From contig CAZWUJ010000002.1 of assembly GCA_964636705.1 (NCBI GenBank), positions 1-64,000 of the forward strand: 64,000 nucleotides of DNA, read 5' to 3'. The notes below the pieces were generated by a model, which was given only the letters and a program-made list of their open reading frames with translations, was not told the DNA's origin and made no database searches. Each line of letters opens with the position of its first letter. Position 1 is the first letter of the stretch. This stretch comes from VXRJ01 sp964636705. Its GTDB lineage: Bacteria; Acidobacteriota; Vicinamibacteria; Vicinamibacterales; UBA8438. A program made the translations under genes and the position numbers. Shown here piece by piece: positions 41,985-50,917 of this stretch.

Positions 41985-44900
41985 CGGAGACGGTCGGTCG
42001 GCGCACCTTCCTCAGGATGCTCGGCAGCGCCGGACCCGCCGCTGCGGCTGCCGCCTGTTCGCCGGTACCACCGGAACGGATCATTCCGTACGTCATTCCG
42101 CCGGATGACGTCGTTCCCGGCATCGCGACCTGGTACGCGAGCGTCTGTGGCGAGTGCCCGGCCGGCTGCGGCGTCCTGGTGAAGACGCGCGAAGGGCGCG
42201 CGATCAAGGTGGAAGGCAACGCTCAGCATCCCGTCAACCGCGGCGGGCTCTGCGTCCGCGGGCAGTCGTCGCTGCAGGGGCTGTACGACCCGGACCGGTA
42301 TCGCGAGCCGCTCCGCCGGCGCGAGGGCGAAGGGCGTGATGGCCTGGCGCCGGTCAGTTGGGATGACGCCGAGGCAGAAGTGGCGCAGCGCGTCGCGGCA
42401 TTGCGCGCGGAGGGGCGCGGCAACCGGATCGCGGTAGTGACGCCGGTGGTGACCGGCGCTTTGGACGGCTTGATCGACCGCTGGTGCGAGGTGGTGGGCG
42501 GCGCACGCCGCCTGCGTTACGAGACATACGCCTGGGAGGCGATGCGGGCGGCGAACGGCGCGTTGTTCGGCCGGGCGGCGACGGCGTACCACGACTTCGG
42601 CCGCGCGGAGCTGGTCCTCTCGTTCAGCGCGGACTTCCTGGAAACCTGGCTTGCGGCCGTGGCGCACACGCGCGACTACGCCGACGCCAGGCGGCCGGAC
42701 GGCGCCACGCCCGGCGCGCGAGCGAGGTCGGTCCACTTCGAGCCGCGGCTCTCGCTCACGGCGTCGAACGCCGACGAATGGGTGTCGATAGTGCCCGGCA
42801 GCGAGGGCGCGATCGCCGCGGCGATGGTGCAGGTGATCGTTGGCGAAGGTCGCGCCCAGATGGAGGACGATACCGAGGTCGATCGGATCGCCGAACTGGT
42901 CGCCGACTGGACGCCCGAGGTCGCGGCGGCGCGTAGCGGCGTGCCGGCGGAACGGATCGCCGAACTGGCGCGCGCCTTTTCGGATCCCTCGACCGGCCCG
43001 GGGCGGACGCTGGCGGCGGGCGGCGCGGTGGCCGCATCGGGGGGCGACGGCGCCGAGGCTGCCGCGGCGGTGGCGCTGCTGAACTATGTCGCCGGCAACA
43101 TCGGAGCCACCGTCCGGTTGGCGCCGGAGACGATGTGGGATGGCGCCGCGACCTATGCCGACATGGTGGCTCTCACCGAGTCGATGCGCGCCGGCGAGAT
43201 CGATCTGTTGCTGCTGGATCAGGTGAACCCGGTCCACACGATGCCGGCGGCGGCGGACTTTGCCGGGGCGATGAACGAGGTGCCCCTGGTCGTCGCCATT
43301 GCCTCTGGCCCCAGCGACACGGCGACGCGCGCGGACATCGTCCTGCCCGCGCACACGCCGCTCGAGTCGTGGGGAGATCACGTGCTCGCCACCGCTGTCG
43401 AAGGACTGGCGCAACCCGTAATGCGTCCGCTGTACGACACGCGGCACACGGGCGACATTTTTCTCGGGCTCGGCCGTGCGGTGCTGGCGAACGCGCCGCC
43501 GGGGACAGCGACCGAAGAAACTGAGGATGACGAAGCGGCGGCGACGCTGCCGGACGGCGAGTTCTACGACGTGCTGCGTGAGCGGTGGCGGGCGTTGCAG
43601 GCGGCGCGGGTCGAAGCGGAGGCGGCTGGCGCGCCGGACGCTCCCGATGCGCCCGAACCCCAGGACTTCGAGGACTTCTGGGCCGACGCGATTCGCCGGG
43701 GCGGGCTCTGGTGGGTGGTCGAACCGGAACCCGTGAGGCTGACTGAGTCAATCGCCGGTCTGGACTTCGGGATTCTCGCCGGAGGCGGATCGGGGGCGCC
43801 GGACGGACGAGGGTTCACGCTCCACGCCTACCCGTCGCTCCACTTCTACGACGGCCGTACGGCCAACCGGCCATGGCTGCAGGAGATTGCTGATCCGATT
43901 CTGAAGGCGACGTGGGGAAGCTGGATCGAACTCCACCCGGAGACCGCGGCGTCGATCGGCGCCGAGGAAAACCAGCTGGTCACCGTCGAATCGGATCATG
44001 GGCGTGTCGAGGCGACCGTTCTGCTCAACCCGCATCTTCACGCCGGCGTTGCCGCCATGCCGATCGGACAGGGTCAGACCGACGCCGGCCGCTACGCCAG
44101 CGGAAGGGGAGCTAGTCCGATCGCGCTGCTCGACCCGGCCCCGGCTGGTACTGCGGGCGGCCTGCGCTTCGCCGGCACCAGAATCGATCTCACGCCGCGT
44201 GAACTGCGGCGGCCGGTGTATCGGTTGCAGAGCGCGTTCGATCAGGAAGGGCGTGGACTGGCGCAGGCGGTGACGCAGCAGGCGCTCGACGCGGGGGATG
44301 TTCCGCGCGAAGAGGAACATCTGACCCTCAACCCGCCGCATGACCATCCGAACCACCGCTGGGCGATGGCGATCGATATCGACGCCTGCACGGGCTGCAA
44401 TGCGTGCGTCGCGGCCTGTTACGCGGAGAACAACGTCCCGACGTTGGGCGCCGACCAGATGCGCTTGCGGCGGACGATGGCCTGGTTGCGCATCGACCGC
44501 TTCGTCGAACCGCCGCCGGAGGGCGCCGGAGCGACTGGCGCGGCGTCGCGGTTCCTGCCGATGCTTTGCCAGCACTGCGACCACGCACCGTGCGAGACGG
44601 TCTGCCCCACCTACGCCACGTACCACACGGACGAGGGGCTCAACGCACAGGTGTACAACCGCTGCGTCGGTACTCGCTACTGCTCCAATAACTGCCCCTA
44701 CACCGTGCGCCGCTTCAACTGGTTCCATCCGGAGTTCCCGGACCCCGCCCACCTGCAGTTGAATCCGGACGTCACGGTGCGGAGCGCCGGTGTCATGGAG
44801 AAGTGCACGTTCTGCGTGCAGCGGATCGCGGAGGGGCGCGACCGGGCGCGGGACGCGGACCGTGCCATGCAGGATGGCGACGTAACCCCGGCGTGCGCGC

Positions 44901-45052
44901 AAACCTGCCCGGCGCAAGCGATCGTATTCGGTGACCTGAACGACCCGGACAGCCGCGTGTCGCAGCTTTCGGCCGACATCCGCGGCTACCACGCGTTGCC
45001 GCACGTGAATACGCGGCCGGCGGTGACCTACCTCCGGAAGGTGCTTCGGTGA
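41972..45052 (+). CDS. actB: Alternative Complex III iron-sulfur/molybdopterin-like subunit ActB
   Basis: The 1026-residue protein has a Tat signal (GRRTFLRMLGSAG), a large B1 domain with the fold of molybdopterin oxidoreductases (Mo not expected in the family) and a C-terminal B2 ferredoxin domain with four cysteine groups: CTGCNACVAAC, CQHCDHAPCETVC, CVGTRYCSNNC and CTFCVQR...CAQTC. The B1 start also has C-x2-C-x3-C (CGECPAGCG) with a fourth Cys in GGLCVRG, as in Mo enzymes with an N-terminal cluster. Electrons from quinol pass through it to ActA. ATG 41972; ends in GTGA overlap with actC. Confidence 0.95.
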   Translation: MSPLTETVGRRTFLRMLGSAGPAAAAAACSPVPPERIIPYVIPPDDVVPGIATWYASVCGECPAGCGVLVKTREGRAIKVEGNAQHPVNRGGLCVRGQSSLQGLYDPDRYREPLRRREGEGRDGLAPVSWDDAEAEVAQRVAALRAEGRGNRIAVVTPVVTGALDGLIDRWCEVVGGARRLRYETYAWEAMRAANGALFGRAATAYHDFGRAELVLSFSADFLETWLAAVAHTRDYADARRPDGATPGARARSVHFEPRLSLTASNADEWVSIVPGSEGAIAAAMVQVIVGEGRAQMEDDTEVDRIAELVADWTPEVAAARSGVPAERIAELARAFSDPSTGPGRTLAAGGAVAASGGDGAEAAAAVALLNYVAGNIGATVRLAPETMWDGAATYADMVALTESMRAGEIDLLLLDQVNPVHTMPAAADFAGAMNEVPLVVAIASGPSDTATRADIVLPAHTPLESWGDHVLATAVEGLAQPVMRPLYDTRHTGDIFLGLGRAVLANAPPGTATEETEDDEAAATLPDGEFYDVLRERWRALQAARVEAEAAGAPDAPDAPEPQDFEDFWADAIRRGGLWWVVEPEPVRLTESIAGLDFGILAGGGSGAPDGRGFTLHAYPSLHFYDGRTANRPWLQEIADPILKATWGSWIELHPETAASIGAEENQLVTVESDHGRVEATVLLNPHLHAGVAAMPIGQGQTDAGRYASGRGASPIALLDPAPAGTAGGLRFAGTRIDLTPRELRRPVYRLQSAFDQEGRGLAQAVTQQALDAGDVPREEEHLTLNPPHDHPNHRWAMAIDIDACTGCNACVAACYAENNVPTLGADQMRLRRTMAWLRIDRFVEPPPEGAGATGAASRFLPMLCQHCDHAPCETVCPTYATYHTDEGLNAQVYNRCVGTRYCSNNCPYTVRRFNWFHPEFPDPAHLQLNPDVTVRSAGVMEKCTFCVQRIAEGRDRARDADRAMQDGDVTPACAQTCPAQAIVFGDLNDPDSRVSQLSADIRGYHALPHVNTRPAVTYLRKVLR

Positions 45053-46410
45053 ACGGAACGGGCGCGGTGGCCGGGACGCCGAACGGCCTGACGGAGGCCG
45101 CGGTGAGCCCGCGTGTCCGCTACGCCCGGATCGACGCCGACATCTTCCGGACCATGCGCCCGCCCGGTCTGGCCTACTTCGGCGCTCTCGCCCTCGTCCT
45201 CGCGGGTCTCGCCTTCGGCACGTACGCCTTCTCGCTGCAATGGCGCATCGGCCTCGGTCTCGCCGGCTACCAACACCCCATCTACTGGGGCGTCTACATC
45301 ACGAACTTCGTCTTCTGGGTCGGCATCGCGCACTCCGGCACCCTGATCTCCGCGGTGTTGTTTCTCTTCCGCGCCCGCTGGCGCACCGCGGTGGCTCGGG
45401 CATCAGAGGCGATGACGGTGTTCGCCGTGATGACGGCGGGGTTGTTCCCGATCATCCATATCGGGCGCCCCTGGTTCTTCTACTGGCTGATCCCGTTTCC
45501 CAACGAACGACAGCTTTGGGTGAACTTCCGCTCACCGCTGATCTGGGATGTGTTCGCGATCACGACGTACCTCACGGTCAGTGCGATGTTCCTCTATCTC
45601 GGCCTGATCCCGGACATTGCCGCGGCGCGTGACCGGACCCCGGACTGGCGGAGGCACATCTACCGCGTCCTCGCACTGGGGTGGGACGGATCGACACGGC
45701 GCTGGCGTCACTACACGGCGCTCTACGCCTTCTTTGCCGCCCTGGCGACGCCGCTCGTCGTCTCGGTCCACAGCGTGGTTTCATGGGACTTCGCGGTATC
45801 GATCCTGCCCGGATGGCACAGCACGATCTTCGCGCCCTACTTCGTAGCGGGGGCCATCTTCTCCGGCCTGGCCATGGTGATTACGCTGCTCATTCCACTC
45901 CGCAAGCTGCTGGGCCTGGAGGAGTACATCACCATCCGGCACTTCGAGAATCTGGCGAAGATGATCATCCTCACGTCGCTGATTGTCGGCTACGCCTACA
46001 TGGTCGAGTTCTTCATCGCGTGGTACAGCGGCAACCCGTTCGAGCAGGCCTCGTTCTACGACCGCATGTTCGGCCAGTACCGCCTCTTCAGTTGGGGAAT
46101 GCTCGCCTGCAACGTGATCGTCCCGCTGTTCCTCTTCTCGAAGAGGATCCGGACCAGTCTGCCTGCCCTCTTCGTCATCTCGCTCCTCGTGAACGTCGGC
46201 ATGTGGCTGGAGCGGTTCGTCATCATCGTCACGTCGCTGTCGCATGACTTCGACCCCGCCAACTGGGCGGGGATCTACACGCCCACCTGGGTGGAAGGGG
46301 CGATCACGCTCGGCAGCTTCTCGATGTTCTTCTTCCTGTTCCTGCTCTTCGTGAAGAACTTTCCTGCGGTATCGATGACCGAGATGAAGGAAGCATCCGA
46401 CCTTGGCTGA
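45049..46410 (+). CDS. actC: Alternative Complex III NrfD-like membrane subunit ActC
   Basis: The 453-residue integral membrane protein of the NrfD/PsrC family has about ten transmembrane helices (starting at AYFGALALVLAGLAFGTYAF) and the family pattern of HSGTLISAVLFLFRARWR and GRPWFFYWLIPFPN. It is expected to bind quinol. The GTG start (45049) overlaps the actB stop by 4 nt; the stop overlaps actD by 8 nt. Confidence 0.95.
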   Translation: MNGTGAVAGTPNGLTEAAVSPRVRYARIDADIFRTMRPPGLAYFGALALVLAGLAFGTYAFSLQWRIGLGLAGYQHPIYWGVYITNFVFWVGIAHSGTLISAVLFLFRARWRTAVARASEAMTVFAVMTAGLFPIIHIGRPWFFYWLIPFPNERQLWVNFRSPLIWDVFAITTYLTVSAMFLYLGLIPDIAAARDRTPDWRRHIYRVLALGWDGSTRRWRHYTALYAFFAALATPLVVSVHSVVSWDFAVSILPGWHSTIFAPYFVAGAIFSGLAMVITLLIPLRKLLGLEEYITIRHFENLAKMIILTSLIVGYAYMVEFFIAWYSGNPFEQASFYDRMFGQYRLFSWGMLACNVIVPLFLFSKRIRTSLPALFVISLLVNVGMWLERFVIIVTSLSHDFDPANWAGIYTPTWVEGAITLGSFSMFFFLFLLFVKNFPAVSMTEMKEASDLG

Positions 46411-46933
46411 CACCAGGTACCTGCTCGGCGTATTCGACGACGGCGCGTCGGCCGCGCGCGCCATCACGCGCCTTCGCGGCGGCGGCCTGCGTGGCGTAAC
46501 GGCGTACGGGCCGGAACCGCACCACGACGTCGAAGCGGCGCTCGGGGAGCCGGTCAGCCCGATCCGCACCTTTACCCTGGTGGGCGCCCTGCTGGGTTGC
46601 GCCACCGGCTTTGCGCTCCCACTCCTCACCGTGCGCGACTGGCCGCTGATCACCGGTGGGAAGGCCCTCTATTCGATCCCGCCGTTCGTCGTCATCGCGT
46701 TCGAGCTGACAATCCTGTTCGGGGCCATTGCCGGCATGCTCGGGTTCTTCACCCTGTCGCGTCTTCCCCGGCTGCCCGGATTGTCACGTCCGGCTACACC
46801 GCTGGCTTCCGATCCCCGCTTTCTGCACGACTGCTTCGGCGTCCTGGTACCCTGCGACGGCGACGCGCAGGGCGCTACCGCGCGCGCCGCGCTCGAGGCG
46901 GCGGGCGCCCTGGAGATCCGATCCGATGGATAG
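46403..46933 (+). CDS. actD: Alternative Complex III subunit ActD (DUF3341)
   Basis: The 176-residue protein has the DUF3341 opening YLLGVFDDGASAARAI followed by two transmembrane helices (about 57-77 and 97-117) and a cytoplasmic C-terminus, as in ActD. It is a structural subunit of the membrane part. The start is a TTG at 46403 overlapping the end of actC; this is the only start that keeps the family N-terminus. Confidence 0.9.
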   Translation: MADTRYLLGVFDDGASAARAITRLRGGGLRGVTAYGPEPHHDVEAALGEPVSPIRTFTLVGALLGCATGFALPLLTVRDWPLITGGKALYSIPPFVVIAFELTILFGAIAGMLGFFTLSRLPRLPGLSRPATPLASDPRFLHDCFGVLVPCDGDAQGATARAALEAAGALEIRSDG

Positions 46934-47480
46934 AACGACGCTGTCGGCGCCCGTCCTGATCGCTCTCGTCACGATTGCCGCGGGGAGCGCCGGGTGCGCG
47001 CCCCAGACGGAACCACGCGACCCGGGAGCGCGCACGTGGATAGGGAACATGTGGACGGGACCGGCGGTGTTGCCACAGGAAGCAGCAGCCCGACCGTTGC
47101 CCGAACGGACCATGGCGGTTGACGGCCACCGCCTGCTGAATCGTCGCGAGGCGCGTCTTGCGTTGACCAATCCGCTGGAGCCGACGCCCGAGGTGCTTGC
47201 CGACGGGGCCGCCCTGTACGGGACCTACTGCGCCCTCTGCCACGGGGACAGCGGCGTCGGCGACGGTCAGCTCGCCAGCCGTTACCGCCGGATGCCAGAC
47301 CTGACGCAACGTTACGTTCTCAACTATCCCGACGGTTTCGTCTACTCGATCATCCGCGAAGGTGGGCGCAGCATGCCCCGATTCGCCGATGCCCTCAGCA
47401 TCGACGAACGCTGGGCCCTGGTTCATCATCTCCGCACGTTCGATTCTGACGGCGCCGAGAACAACTCGTCGTCCCCGTGA
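46926..47480 (+). CDS. actE: Alternative Complex III monoheme cytochrome c lipoprotein ActE
   Basis: The 184-residue protein has a signal with lipobox (AGSAGC, Cys at about 24), so it is an outer-face lipoprotein. A single CALCH heme motif (YCALCHGDSGVGDG) and a Met ligand in RSMPRFAD give one heme c. The gene overlaps actD by 8 nt and actF by 4 nt. Confidence 0.93.
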   Translation: MDRTTLSAPVLIALVTIAAGSAGCAPQTEPRDPGARTWIGNMWTGPAVLPQEAAARPLPERTMAVDGHRLLNRREARLALTNPLEPTPEVLADGAALYGTYCALCHGDSGVGDGQLASRYRRMPDLTQRYVLNYPDGFVYSIIREGGRSMPRFADALSIDERWALVHHLRTFDSDGAENNSSSP

Positions 47481-48748
47481 ATGCCGTGAACGAACGGACG
47501 CCGGCGGATCCAGGTGGGGCGTCAGCACCCCCGTACGTTGCGCCCCCCCATCTGAAGCGAGTGCTCCTGGCTGCCGCCGGGGCGGGCGGACTGGCCTTCC
47601 TCGCCTATGTCCTGCTGGACGATGCGGGACGCGCCTGGCAGGCCTTGCTCGTGAACGTTCTCTTCTTCGCGGGCCTGGCGCAGGCGGGAGTCGTATTCTC
47701 CGCGCTGTTACAGGCCACGTCGGCCGACTGGGGACGCCCCCTGAAGCGGGTAGCGGAAGCAACCGGCGCCTTCCTGCCGGCGGCGTTCGTCCTGATACTG
47801 GTTCTGCTGGCCGGTATCGGGGTCTGGGCGCCCTGGGTAGCGGAACCGGTGGAAGAGAAGGTCGCCTGGCTGAACGTTCCCTTTTTCGTCCTGCGTGAAG
47901 TGCTCGCCATCGCGCTCTTGAGCGGCCTGAGCCTGCTCTACCTCTACCGTTCGATCCGACCCGACGTCGGGATGTTGCACGAATCCGGGGAGCGCCCCGC
48001 CACCGGACTCGCCGCCCGCTGTATCGCGGACTGGCGCGGGATCGACAGCGAGCGCGAGGCCGGCCAGCGCTCGCAGGATCGCCTGGCGATTGCGGTACTG
48101 ATCGCCTATGGCTGGGTCTATACGCTGATCGCATTCGACTTCGTGATGTCGCTCGAACCCCACTGGTTCTCGACGCTCTTCGGCGGGTACTACTTCATCG
48201 GGGCGCTCTTCACCGGCCTGGCATTCGTCGCGATGGTCGCCGCGGTCGGAAGCGGACCCATCGGGATAGGCGCGGCCGTCAGCCGGCAACAGCTCCATGA
48301 CATCGGCAAGCTGCTGTTCGGATTCTCGATTCTTTGGGCCTACATGTTCTGGTCGCAGTACCTCGTGATCTGGTACGGCGATCTGGCAGAGGAAACCGAG
48401 TTCATCTACCACCGGATGCACGGCCAGTGGACCGTCATCGCCTGGACCGTCGCCGCCGGCGGTTTCGTCATCCCCTTCACGACGCTGCTGAGCCGCGCCC
48501 TCAAGATGCACCCGAGGGGACTCGCCACCATCGCCGGCATCGTCCTCGCCGGCATGTGGCTCGAGCGCTACATACTGGTTGCCCCGTCTCTCTGGCACGA
48601 GGCGACACTGCCCCTCGGTATCCCGGAACTGCTCATGACGGCAGGCGTCGGCGGGCTCTTCGCCTGGTGCTATCTCTCGTTCCTCGAGCGCTTTCCGACC
48701 CTGCCGGTCTCCGATCCCAAGCTGGCCGCATCTACTGGTTCGCACTAA
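47477..48748 (+). CDS. actF: Alternative Complex III NrfD-like membrane subunit ActF
   Basis: The 423-residue integral membrane protein is the second NrfD-like subunit, with about ten transmembrane helices. Segments such as AYGWVYTLIAFDFVMSLEPHW and GYYFIGALFTGL are ActF-type. GTG 47477 overlaps the actE stop. It closes the act operon; the next 61 nt contain a terminator-like hairpin and no oxidase gene. Confidence 0.92.
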   Translation: MNAVNERTPADPGGASAPPYVAPPHLKRVLLAAAGAGGLAFLAYVLLDDAGRAWQALLVNVLFFAGLAQAGVVFSALLQATSADWGRPLKRVAEATGAFLPAAFVLILVLLAGIGVWAPWVAEPVEEKVAWLNVPFFVLREVLAIALLSGLSLLYLYRSIRPDVGMLHESGERPATGLAARCIADWRGIDSEREAGQRSQDRLAIAVLIAYGWVYTLIAFDFVMSLEPHWFSTLFGGYYFIGALFTGLAFVAMVAAVGSGPIGIGAAVSRQQLHDIGKLLFGFSILWAYMFWSQYLVIWYGDLAEETEFIYHRMHGQWTVIAWTVAAGGFVIPFTTLLSRALKMHPRGLATIAGIVLAGMWLERYILVAPSLWHEATLPLGIPELLMTAGVGGLFAWCYLSFLERFPTLPVSDPKLAASTGSH

Positions 48749-48764
48749 CGGGCTTCCATGGTGC

Positions 48765-48790
48765 GCCGGCCTCCAGGCCGGCATCTTCTT
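48765..48790 (+). terminator. Hairpin after actF, probable terminator
   Basis: GCCGGCCT (48765-48772) pairs with AGGCCGGC (48775-48782), and the stem is followed by ATCTTCTT. The stem is very stable, and the tail is moderately T-rich. It lies 17 nt past the actF stop. It could also be a copy of a dispersed palindromic repeat. Confidence 0.55.
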
Positions 48791-48809
48791 GAGAGGACAC
48801 ACATCGGGA

Positions 48810-49496
48810 ATGAAGCAGGTTCAGGTGCTTCAGCACGTTCCGTTCGAGGGGCCGGGCAGCATCGGCGACTGGCTGGCGGCGCGAGGCGTGGACACTGAGA
48901 CCACCCGGCTATTCGCCGGCGACCCACTGCCACGCGTCGACGAGATCGGCGCCATCATCGCCCTGGGCGGACCGATGAGCGTCAACGACGAGGACGCGCT
49001 GCCGTGGCTCCGGCCCGAGAAACAACTGGTGCGCGACGCCGTGGCGCGTGGAATCCCCGTGCTCGGCGTCTGCCTGGGCGCGCAGTTGATCGCGAGCGCT
49101 CTCGACGCCCGCGTCTATCGTGGCTCTACCCCGGAGATTGGCTGGTTCCCCGTTCAGGGAGTCCCGGGCGTAGCGCCGTGCTTTCAATTCCCGCCCGAGA
49201 GCGTCGTCTTCCACTGGCACGGGGAGACCTTCGATCTGCCCGATGGCGCCGTGCGGCTGGCCGGCAGTGCGGCCTGTGAGAATCAGGCGTTCCAGGTCGA
49301 CCGCAACGTGGTCGCCCTCCAATTCCATCTGGAGACGACACCCGCCAACGTGACGTCGCTGGTTGAGCACTGCCGGGACGAACTGGTTCCCGGACCCTAC
49401 GTGCAGGCGGAACGTGACCTGCGGGCCGCTCCGGCGGAACGCTACGCGGTGATCAACCGCTCGATGCAGGAACTGCTGAACTACCTGCTGGACTGA
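48810..49496 (+). CDS. Class I glutamine amidotransferase-like protein
   Basis: The 228-residue protein has the GATase nucleophile motif GVCLGAQLIA and HWHGETFDLP, followed by ALQFHLETT where the catalytic His/Glu of QFHPE appears as QFHLE. It resembles stand-alone GMP-synthase-like amidotransferases whose acceptor is unknown (possibly gamma-glutamyl hydrolases). Start at ATG 48810 is chosen by homology, with a weak ribosome binding site. Confidence 0.82.
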   Translation: MKQVQVLQHVPFEGPGSIGDWLAARGVDTETTRLFAGDPLPRVDEIGAIIALGGPMSVNDEDALPWLRPEKQLVRDAVARGIPVLGVCLGAQLIASALDARVYRGSTPEIGWFPVQGVPGVAPCFQFPPESVVFHWHGETFDLPDGAVRLAGSAACENQAFQVDRNVVALQFHLETTPANVTSLVEHCRDELVPGPYVQAERDLRAAPAERYAVINRSMQELLNYLLD

Positions 49497-49517
49497 TCGC
49501 GCTTGGCCGAACGGTGG

Positions 49518-50177
49518 CTACGCGATGGTGATTTGCGGAACGTCACCATCGACGAGCAACTCGGCCGCGGTAGCGGCGTGGATTTCGTCGACGCTGACAC
49601 CGGGAGCGCGTTCCAGCAGCCGCAGTCCCGCAGGGGTCACCTTCAGCACGGCGAGCGACGTCACAATCGTATCGACCACACCCTTGCCCGTAAGCGGCAG
49701 CGTGCACTCCGCGAGGACCTTGTGGTCGCCACGCTTCGAGACGTGGTCCATCACGATCAGTACCCGTTTAGCACCCGAAACCAGGTCCATCGCACCGCCC
49801 GGCCCCTTCACCATGGCGCCCGGAATCATCCAGTTGGCAAGATCGCCCGACGCGGAAACCTGCATCGCCCCCAGGATTGCCAGATCGATGTGCCGTCCCC
49901 GAATCATCGCGAAGCTCTGAGCGCTGCTGAAGTAACTGGCCCCGTCAACCGCGGTGACCGTTTCCTTGCCCGCATTGATCAGGTCGGCGTCTATTTCGGT
50001 CTCCGTCGGATAGGGACCGATGCCGAGCAGGCCGTTCTCGCTCTGCAACATGATGCTCACGCCGTCGGGGATCAGGTTGGCGCAGAGCGTCGGGATGCCG
50101 ATCCCGAGGTTGACGTAGTCGCCGTCCCGTATCTCACGCGCCGCGCGTGCGGCAATCTGCTCGCGTGTGAGGGCCAT
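49518..50177 (-). CDS. scoB: Succinyl-CoA:3-ketoacid CoA-transferase, subunit B
   Basis: The 219-residue subunit carries the catalytic Glu in SENGLLGIGP and the family segments YVNLGIGIPTL and GAMVKGPGGAMDLVSG. With ScoA it moves CoA from succinyl-CoA to acetoacetate or related ketoacids. ATG 50177 is used because the homologous start MALTREQIAARAARE begins there. 14 nt after scoA. Confidence 0.93.
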   Translation of the reverse strand: MALTREQIAARAAREIRDGDYVNLGIGIPTLCANLIPDGVSIMLQSENGLLGIGPYPTETEIDADLINAGKETVTAVDGASYFSSAQSFAMIRGRHIDLAILGAMQVSASGDLANWMIPGAMVKGPGGAMDLVSGAKRVLIVMDHVSKRGDHKVLAECTLPLTGKGVVDTIVTSLAVLKVTPAGLRLLERAPGVSVDEIHAATAAELLVDGDVPQITIA

Positions 50178-50191
50178 GACGTGAGCTCCCC

Positions 50192-50893
50192 CTAGCCGGC
50201 GCGGGTCGTCCGCTTCTCGATCACCTTGTCCGAATCCTCGCCGACTACGATCCGATCGACGTAGATACCAGGCGTATGGACCAGATGCGGGTCTATGGCG
50301 CCGGCCGGAACAATCTCCTCCACCTCGGCGACCGTCACCGCTCCGGCCTCCGCCATCGACGGGTTGAAGTTGCGCGCCGTCATGCGGTAGACGAGATTGC
50401 CCACTTCGTCCGCCTTCCAGGCCTTGACGAGCGCCAGGTCCGCGTGGAGCGCGGTCTCGAGCACCTGTGGCCGGCCGTCGAACTCGCGCACTTCCTTGTC
50501 CTCCGCGAGCGGCGTTCCGTACCCGGTAGGTGTGTAGAAGGCGCCGACGCCAGCTCCACCCGCCCGGATTCGTTCGGCCATGGTGCCTTGCGGATTGAGT
50601 TCCACCTCCAGGCTCCCGTCGAGGTATTGCCGCTCGAACGTCTTGTTCTCTCCCACGTAGCTGGCAATCATCTTCGCGATCTGCCGCGTGTCGAGAAGCA
50701 AGCCCAAGCCGTCGTGGTCGACTCCGGCATTGTTGCTGATGCACGTCAGATTGCGCACGCCCGAGTCGCGCAGGGCAACGCAAAGGTTGCGAGGAACGCC
50801 GCACAGGCCGAAGCCGCCGACCATGATGGTCATGCCGTCGTGCAGCAGTCCGGCGAGGGCGGCGGTGGAACTGGGGTAGACCTTGCGGCTCAC
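50192..50893 (-). CDS. scoA: Succinyl-CoA:3-ketoacid CoA-transferase, subunit A
   Basis: The 233-residue subunit has the CoA-binding GGFGLCGVP and the segments NNAGVDHDGLG and TPTGYGTPLAE of SCOT subunit A. I set the start at GTG 50893 (SRKVYPS), because that is where family similarity begins; a TTG at 50911 is also open. It follows the HIBADH-like gene after 24 nt, so both belong to one transcript and may serve ketone-body or branched-chain acid use. Confidence 0.92.
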   Translation of the reverse strand: MSRKVYPSSTAALAGLLHDGMTIMVGGFGLCGVPRNLCVALRDSGVRNLTCISNNAGVDHDGLGLLLDTRQIAKMIASYVGENKTFERQYLDGSLEVELNPQGTMAERIRAGGAGVGAFYTPTGYGTPLAEDKEVREFDGRPQVLETALHADLALVKAWKADEVGNLVYRMTARNFNPSMAEAGAVTVAEVEEIVPAGAIDPHLVHTPGIYVDRIVVGEDSDKVIEKRTTRAG

Positions 50894-50917
50894 ATCAGTC
50901 TCGCGGATCAAGCCGCA

